Source: Streptomyces sp. NBC_00663
GTDB lineage: Bacteria; Actinomycetota; Actinomycetes; Streptomycetales; Streptomycetaceae
NCBI RefSeq assembly: GCF_036226885.1
Contig: NZ_CP109027.1
Coordinates: 9,486,001-9,550,000, forward strand
DNA: 64,000 nucleotides
Reading direction: 5' to 3'
The first letter of the stretch is position 1. Every line of letters begins with the position of its first letter. Below, in pieces: positions 59,728-64,000 of this stretch. The position numbers and the translations under genes are program-made. The notes under the pieces were generated by a model. It searched no databases. It was not told the origin of the DNA and was given only the letters and a program-made list of their open reading frames with translations.

Positions 59728-61959
59728 TCAGAGTGCCGTGAGGGTCCACAGCAGGTTGGTGCTGCTGCCGTAGGCCCATTGCTTGGTGATCGAGCCCGAC
59801 GTGACGTCGCCGCCGCCGTCCAGGACCAGGCCGGTGGTGCGGTTGGCGATCGAGTAGCGGCCGTCGCCCCGGTGGGTGATGGTCCACTGCTGGTTGGTAC
59901 CGCCGTTCCAGGCCGCCTGCCGGGCGGCGGTGCCGTCGGCGGTGGCGCCCCAGCCGTCGGCGACCATGCCGTTGGTGCGGTTGACCAGCTTGTAGTAGCC
60001 GCCGCCGACCTCCACCGCCTGCCACTGGAGGTTGGAACTGCCGTCCCACGTCCACTGCTTCAGGTTGGATCCCGATGCGACGTTGCCGCCGCTGTCCAGG
60101 GCCAGCCCGTCGGTGACGTTGGTGATCCGGAAGTACGTCGACGGGTTGAACTGCACCTTCAGCGAGGTGACCGCGTCGTTGTTGCCGGTCACCCGCAGGT
60201 CGGGGTTGTCGGCGGTGAAGGTCCAGGAGGTGCCGGTGAAGTTGTCCCCGGAGTAGCCGATCACCTGGTGGCCGGGGGCCAGACGGAGGGAGGAGAGGCT
60301 GTCCGTACCCAGTCCCGCCGCCGTCAGGTCGTCCGCGGTGTAGTCGCCGAGGGCGAGCACGCCGGCTCTGCCGGAGTAGTTGACGTCGGTGAAGCCGACG
60401 GCACCGGACAGCGGCCGCAGGCCCGGAATGGTGCCGGAGAAGGCGAGCTTCAGGACGTAGGCGCCCGCGGTGTAGGGCGCCGAGGACGGCAGGGTGACGG
60501 TCAGTCCGGAGGCGCTCTGGGTGGGAGTGGGCAGGTCGATGTAGGTGCCGGCTGTGGAGCCGAGGAGCTTGACCGAGGTCAGTGACGAGAGGTTGATCCG
60601 GTCCGAGTTCAGGGTCTTGATCGTCAGTGAACTGCCGGGCCAGCCGAGGACGGTGGCGTACAGGACGGTGTTCGCCTTGCTGCGGGTGAAGCGGATGTCC
60701 TGCGCGGTACCGGCCGTCGGCGTGGTGAACGCGCCGCCGCCCATCTTCGTCGGCCCTTCGCCGTACGTGGTCCACGCGCGGGTCGAGTACATCGACTCAC
60801 CGAAGCGTTTCAGGTGGTCGCCGATGCCGAGCAGGATGTTCTTCTGCGTCTGCGGGATGGTGCCGTCGGCCATCGGCGCGATGTTCAGCAGCATGTTGCC
60901 GTTCTTGCTGACCCGGTCGATGAACGAGTGCAGCATCTGCTGGATGCTGTAGTAGCCGATGCCCTGGGTGTAGCACCAACTGCTGCTGGAGATGCTGTCG
61001 TCGGTCAGCCAGTACGGGGTGGTGAGGTCGGCCGGGCCGCCCCGCTCGTAGTCGAAGACCTCGCCCTTGCCGTTCATGCCGTCCTTGTAGGTGGCGACGA
61101 CCTCGCGGCCCCAGCTGCTGGCCTGGTTGTAGTAGTACGCCAGGAAGTTCAGCCGCTGCGTCTCGTCGACGGCGTCCAGCTTGAAGTCCTGCCACAGGAT
61201 GTCGGGTTGGGCGCGGTCGATGACCTCCTTGAGCTTGTCGTACCAGAGCTGGTTCTCCGCCGTCGAGCCCAGCTGCCCGTAGAGCTTCTTGAGGCTGGGG
61301 TCGGTCTGGGCGGGGACGTACTGGTAGAAGCCGTTGTAGTGGTACGCGTGGTGCATGGCCACCAGCAGCTTGAGGTTCTTGGCGCGGATGGCCGTGGTGA
61401 ACAGCTGTAGCAGGTTCAGCCCCGGGCCCTTGTCGACCGAGTTCCACTCGTTGACCTGGCTGTCCCACATGGAGAAGCCGTCGTGGTGCTCGGCCACGGG
61501 TCCGGCGAACTTCGCGCCGGCGTCGACGAACAGCTGCGCCCATTCGTCGGGGTCGAAGTTGCCGCCCGCCGACTTCAGTTTCGGGGCGAACTTGACGGTG
61601 TTGCCCGCAAGGTCCTGAGCCCCGTTGATGAAGTTGTGGTACGGCCATGCCGAGGGCTGGCCGTAGGTCGTGATGTGGTGCTTGTTGGCGTTGCTGCCGC
61701 TCGCGTACATGTTGCGCGGGTACCACTCGTTGTCGTACGCGGGGACGCTGAAGGCACCCCAGTGGAAGTAGATGCCGAACTTGGCGTCCTGGAACCACTC
61801 CGGGGCCGGCGGGTGCTGGTCGACCGAGTTCCAGTCGGGTGTGTAGGTACTCGGAGCCGCCTGCGCGAGGCCGGCACCGAAGCCGCCGCCCGCCACGGCG
61901 GCCGCTGCGACGCAGGTGGCGCCGGCCAGGAACTGGCGTCTGTTGATCGAACTCGACAT
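59728..61959 (-). CDS. Tat-exported GH29 alpha-L-fucosidase with ricin-type lectin domain
   Basis: A 743-residue secreted glycosidase. The Tat signal peptide is NRRQFLAGATCVAAAAVAGG (residues 6-25). The GH29 barrel covers about residues 40-400: WFQDAKFGIYFHWGAFSVPA, AEHHDGFSMWDS with the catalytic histidines, and PDILWQDFKLDA carrying the nucleophile Asp. A beta-domain follows, and a C-terminal ricin B-type beta-trefoil holds QW repeats (LQWQAV, NQQWTI). The lectin probably anchors it to polysaccharide. Start ATG 61959 follows AGGGA. Divergent from a sugar ABC transporter that would take up the released fucose or oligosaccharide. Confidence 0.9.
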   Translation of the reverse strand: MSSSINRRQFLAGATCVAAAAVAGGGFGAGLAQAAPSTYTPDWNSVDQHPPAPEWFQDAKFGIYFHWGAFSVPAYDNEWYPRNMYASGSNANKHHITTYGQPSAWPYHNFINGAQDLAGNTVKFAPKLKSAGGNFDPDEWAQLFVDAGAKFAGPVAEHHDGFSMWDSQVNEWNSVDKGPGLNLLQLFTTAIRAKNLKLLVAMHHAYHYNGFYQYVPAQTDPSLKKLYGQLGSTAENQLWYDKLKEVIDRAQPDILWQDFKLDAVDETQRLNFLAYYYNQASSWGREVVATYKDGMNGKGEVFDYERGGPADLTTPYWLTDDSISSSSWCYTQGIGYYSIQQMLHSFIDRVSKNGNMLLNIAPMADGTIPQTQKNILLGIGDHLKRFGESMYSTRAWTTYGEGPTKMGGGAFTTPTAGTAQDIRFTRSKANTVLYATVLGWPGSSLTIKTLNSDRINLSSLTSVKLLGSTAGTYIDLPTPTQSASGLTVTLPSSAPYTAGAYVLKLAFSGTIPGLRPLSGAVGFTDVNYSGRAGVLALGDYTADDLTAAGLGTDSLSSLRLAPGHQVIGYSGDNFTGTSWTFTADNPDLRVTGNNDAVTSLKVQFNPSTYFRITNVTDGLALDSGGNVASGSNLKQWTWDGSSNLQWQAVEVGGGYYKLVNRTNGMVADGWGATADGTAARQAAWNGGTNQQWTITHRGDGRYSIANRTTGLVLDGGGDVTSGSITKQWAYGSSTNLLWTLTAL

Positions 61960-62145
61960 GGGACATCCCTGGTACGGAGGAGAGACAGGGGCCGGCGCAG
62001 CACTCAGGGGGTCTGGGGCGCCGGGTGTTACGGACGAAGTTCGACCATGTGGCACCGGTGTGTCAACGGTAGTGCAGGGATGAAAAGCGGTAGTCGGCAA
62101 GAGGATTCACCACGTCTGTTACGGCTTCGACCGATTGCTCCCCTT

Positions 62146-62164
62146 CGAAACATGGCATGTCTCG
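62146..62164. promoter_or_regulatory. Operator-like palindrome between fucosidase and ABC transporter genes
   Basis: CGAAACATGGCATGTCTCG is a near-perfect 19-bp dyad (two mismatched positions outside the centre). It lies in the 449-bp divergent spacer 61960-62408, about 190 bp before the fucosidase gene and 245 bp before the substrate-binding gene. A GntR-, DeoR- or ROK-type regulator encoded elsewhere could bind it. An AT-rich tract (CTATATATACATCCC near 62312) sits closer to the transporter genes. Confidence 0.6.
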
Positions 62165-62408
62165 CCGACCATGCGCGGCCGGATCCCGTCACGGACCGGC
62201 CATGATTGATGGGATGCATTTGCTGTGACCCCGAAATTACAGATCGTTGGCAAGGCGTCTAACTGGGGTTATGTGGCGATGTGGTCGGGAGGCTGGACAG
62301 GGCTCGACTAAGCATCTATATATACATCCCATCTCTCCGAGGCGATGACAGACAGTTGCCGCCTACGTGAAACATCTCCCGCTACGGGACCAGCGTGAGG
62401 ACCTACCG

Positions 62409-63473
62409 ATGAGAGTCAGAACCACCCTCTGTTCCGCCGCTGCCACGCTCGCCGCACTGGCTCTGCTCACCGCCTGCGGCGGATCCGGCGGCGCCACCGC
62501 GTCGAGCGACGGCGCGGCCCTGGTCGGCGTGGACTACCCCCGTTCCGACACCGACTTCTGGAACTCGTACATCAAGTACACGCCGGAGTACGCCAAGGAG
62601 CTCGGTCTCTCGCTCAAGACCACGAACTCGCAGAACGACGTCGCCAAGTTGACCGCCAACGCGCAGACGTTCATCAGCCAGGGCGTGAAGGGCCTCGCCA
62701 TGGCCCCGCAGGACACCGCCGCCATCGCGCCCACCCTGGCGCAGTTGGAGGCGAAGAAGATCCCGGTCGTCACCGTCGACACCCGCCCCGACAGCGGCAA
62801 GGTCTACATGGTCGTGCGCGCCGACAACCGCGCGTACGGCGAGAAGGCGTGCCAGTACCTCGGCACCAAGCTCGGCGGCAAGGGCAAGGTCGTCATGCTC
62901 CAGGGTGGCCTCGACTCCATCAACGGCCGTGACCGCACCGAGGCGTTCAACGAGTGCATGAAGAAGAACTACCCGGACATCACGGTGTTCGGTGAGGCCA
63001 CCAACTGGGACGGCGCGGTCGCCGCGCAGAAGCTCCAGACGCGGCTGACCCAGCACCCGGACATCAAGGGCGTCTACATGCAGTCCAGCTTCGCCCTGTC
63101 CGGCACGCTCCAGGTCCTGAAGCAGAAGGGTCTGCTGGTGGACCCGAAGGACAACAAGCACGTGTTCGTGGTCTCCAACGACGGCATCCCCGAGGAACTC
63201 AAGGACATCGCCGCGGGCAAGGTCGACGCCACCGTCTCCCAGCCGGCCGACCTCTACGCCAAGTACGCCCTGTACTACCTGAAGGCCGCGATCGACGGGA
63301 AGAGCTTCAAGCCCGGCAAGACCGACCACGACAGCACCATCATCCAGGTCCGCGACGGCCTGCTGGAGGACCAGTTGTCCGCCCCGCTGGTCACCGCCGA
63401 CGGCGGCACCTACGGCGGAGTGCCGAGCGTGAAGAGCGACGACACGTCCCTGTGGGGCAACAACCTCAACTGA
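62409..63473 (+). CDS. Sugar ABC transporter substrate-binding lipoprotein
   Basis: A 354-residue lipoprotein with signal peptide and lipobox LLTAC (Cys23). It has a RbsB-type sugar-binding fold: VGVDYPRSDTDFWNSYIKYT at the first strand, a KIPVVTVDTRPDSGKVYMVV hinge strand, VMLQGGLDSINGRDRTEAFN for sugar contact, and FVVSNDGIPEELKDIAAGKV. It would deliver a monosaccharide, probably fucose or a related sugar from the fucosidase's action, to the ATPase complex that follows after a 45-bp gap. Start ATG 62409 with GAGG upstream. Confidence 0.9.
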   Translation: MRVRTTLCSAAATLAALALLTACGGSGGATASSDGAALVGVDYPRSDTDFWNSYIKYTPEYAKELGLSLKTTNSQNDVAKLTANAQTFISQGVKGLAMAPQDTAAIAPTLAQLEAKKIPVVTVDTRPDSGKVYMVVRADNRAYGEKACQYLGTKLGGKGKVVMLQGGLDSINGRDRTEAFNECMKKNYPDITVFGEATNWDGAVAAQKLQTRLTQHPDIKGVYMQSSFALSGTLQVLKQKGLLVDPKDNKHVFVVSNDGIPEELKDIAAGKVDATVSQPADLYAKYALYYLKAAIDGKSFKPGKTDHDSTIIQVRDGLLEDQLSAPLVTADGGTYGGVPSVKSDDTSLWGNNLN

Positions 63474-63518
63474 TGCCCTGCCAGGTATTTCAAGACACTC
63501 GCATACAAGGCGGTTGAG

Positions 63519-64000
63519 ATGAGCGACGGGGAGCCAACAGTCAGCCCCGCGCCCGCCCCGGCGGACGACGGACGGGCCCCTGTCGGCCCGCCCGTCGTCG
63601 AGGCGACGGGCATTGTGAAACGATTCGGTCCGACGGTGGCCCTGAACGGAGTCCGGATCACCATCAGGCCCGGCGAGACCCACGCGCTCGTCGGCCGCAA
63701 CGGAGCGGGCAAGTCGACTCTGGTGTCCGTCCTCACCGGACTTCAGGCCCCGGACGAGGGAACGGTCACCTTCGGCGGCGCCCCGGCCCCCCGGATCACG
63801 GACCGCGACGCCTGGCGCCGCAACGTGGCCTGCGTCTACCAGAAGTCGACGATCATCCCCACCCTGACCGTGGCCGAGAACCTCTTCCTGAACCGGCACG
63901 GCCGCGGCCGCAGCAGGCTGATCAGCTGGCAGGGCGTACGCCGACAAGCCGCAGACCTGCTGTCCACCTGGTCCGTGGACGTCGACCCGCAGACCCCGGC
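63519..64000 (+). CDS. Sugar ABC transporter ATP-binding protein (partial, runs off the window)
   Basis: The first 160 residues of an RbsA/MglA-type ATPase. After a Pro/Ala-rich leader it has VEATGIVKRFGPTVALNGVR, Walker A GRNGAGKST and the Q-loop NVACVYQKSTIIPTLTVAEN. The signature and Walker B motifs lie beyond the end. This type usually has two ATPase halves (about 500 residues), so two thirds are missing. In an operon with the binding protein; permease genes should follow. Confidence 0.9.
   Translation, partial: MSDGEPTVSPAPAPADDGRAPVGPPVVEATGIVKRFGPTVALNGVRITIRPGETHALVGRNGAGKSTLVSVLTGLQAPDEGTVTFGGAPAPRITDRDAWRRNVACVYQKSTIIPTLTVAENLFLNRHGRGRSRLISWQGVRRQAADLLSTWSVDVDPQTP

Noticed and set aside
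1..64000. Search for CRISPR arrays, rRNA, complete secondary-metabolite synthase genes and prophage
   Set aside because: No regularly spaced repeats, rRNA sequence, PKS/NRPS/terpene core enzymes or phage structural genes were seen in the window.

Overview
The window reads as a piece of a Streptomyces (or very close actinomycete) chromosome. GC is very high and third codon positions are almost all G or C. GTG and even TTG starts are common, and the families are typical of the genus: LAL-type LuxR regulator, PASTA-less Ser/Thr kinases, Methyltransf_19, DUF2252, amphi-Trp, DUF6325, XRE/SDR pairs. The many regulator-plus-enzyme pairs, broken genes and insertion-sequence remnants suggest a chromosome arm rather than the core. 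I saw no rRNA, convincing tRNA, CRISPR array or replication origin.

0-9 kb: a DHFR-like reductase, an SDR/TetR divergent pair with two identical operators, a DUF2252 / amphi-Trp / SHOCT / DUF6325 group, a DUF1963 protein and a large membrane protein with a TIR-like cytosolic domain. 9-20 kb: a signalling block of two tandem Ser/Thr kinases fused to periplasmic solute-binding domains, translationally coupled to a lipoprotein and divergent from a large LuxR regulator, followed by a secreted protein and a second lipoprotein. A paired TACGTA element lies upstream of both lipoprotein transcription units. 20-31 kb: SulP/MerR pair, two adjacent DUF4139 (MuiA-like) proteins, a third kinase with a peptidoglycan-binding tail, and a surface-anchored protein with a PD-(D/E)XK nuclease-like domain. 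31-42 kb: methyltransferase, TerF-like VWA protein, M48 protease, SDR/XRE pair flanked by a duplicated promoter segment, subtilisin-like protease, RidA/HxlR pair and MarR/esterase pair.

39.5-44.6 kb carries remnants of three different insertion sequences (ISL3-, IS5- and IS701-like). Beyond them are a MazF/PemK-like protein, a lincosamide-nucleotidyltransferase-like enzyme, and an ABC drug-efflux operon with its own MerR gene and operator.

51-59 kb is the most interesting part. It holds a LigM-type tetrahydrofolate-dependent O-demethylase, MetF, PurU, FolD, a second dihydropteroate synthase (FolP) and a frameshifted PabB-like gene, next to a LacI regulator. Together these would take a methyl group from an aromatic methoxy substrate onto THF, oxidise it to formyl-THF, release formate and recycle THF, with folate supply encoded alongside. 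Four matching LacI-type operators (central CG, half-site near CTWRATC) lie before folP, before the demethylase gene and beside lacI, which defines a local regulon. Three pieces of degenerate LigM/GcvT-family paralogues surround the module, so it has lost demethylase copies. The window ends with a Tat-exported GH29 alpha-L-fucosidase carrying a ricin-type lectin domain, divergent from a sugar ABC transporter whose ATPase runs off the edge.
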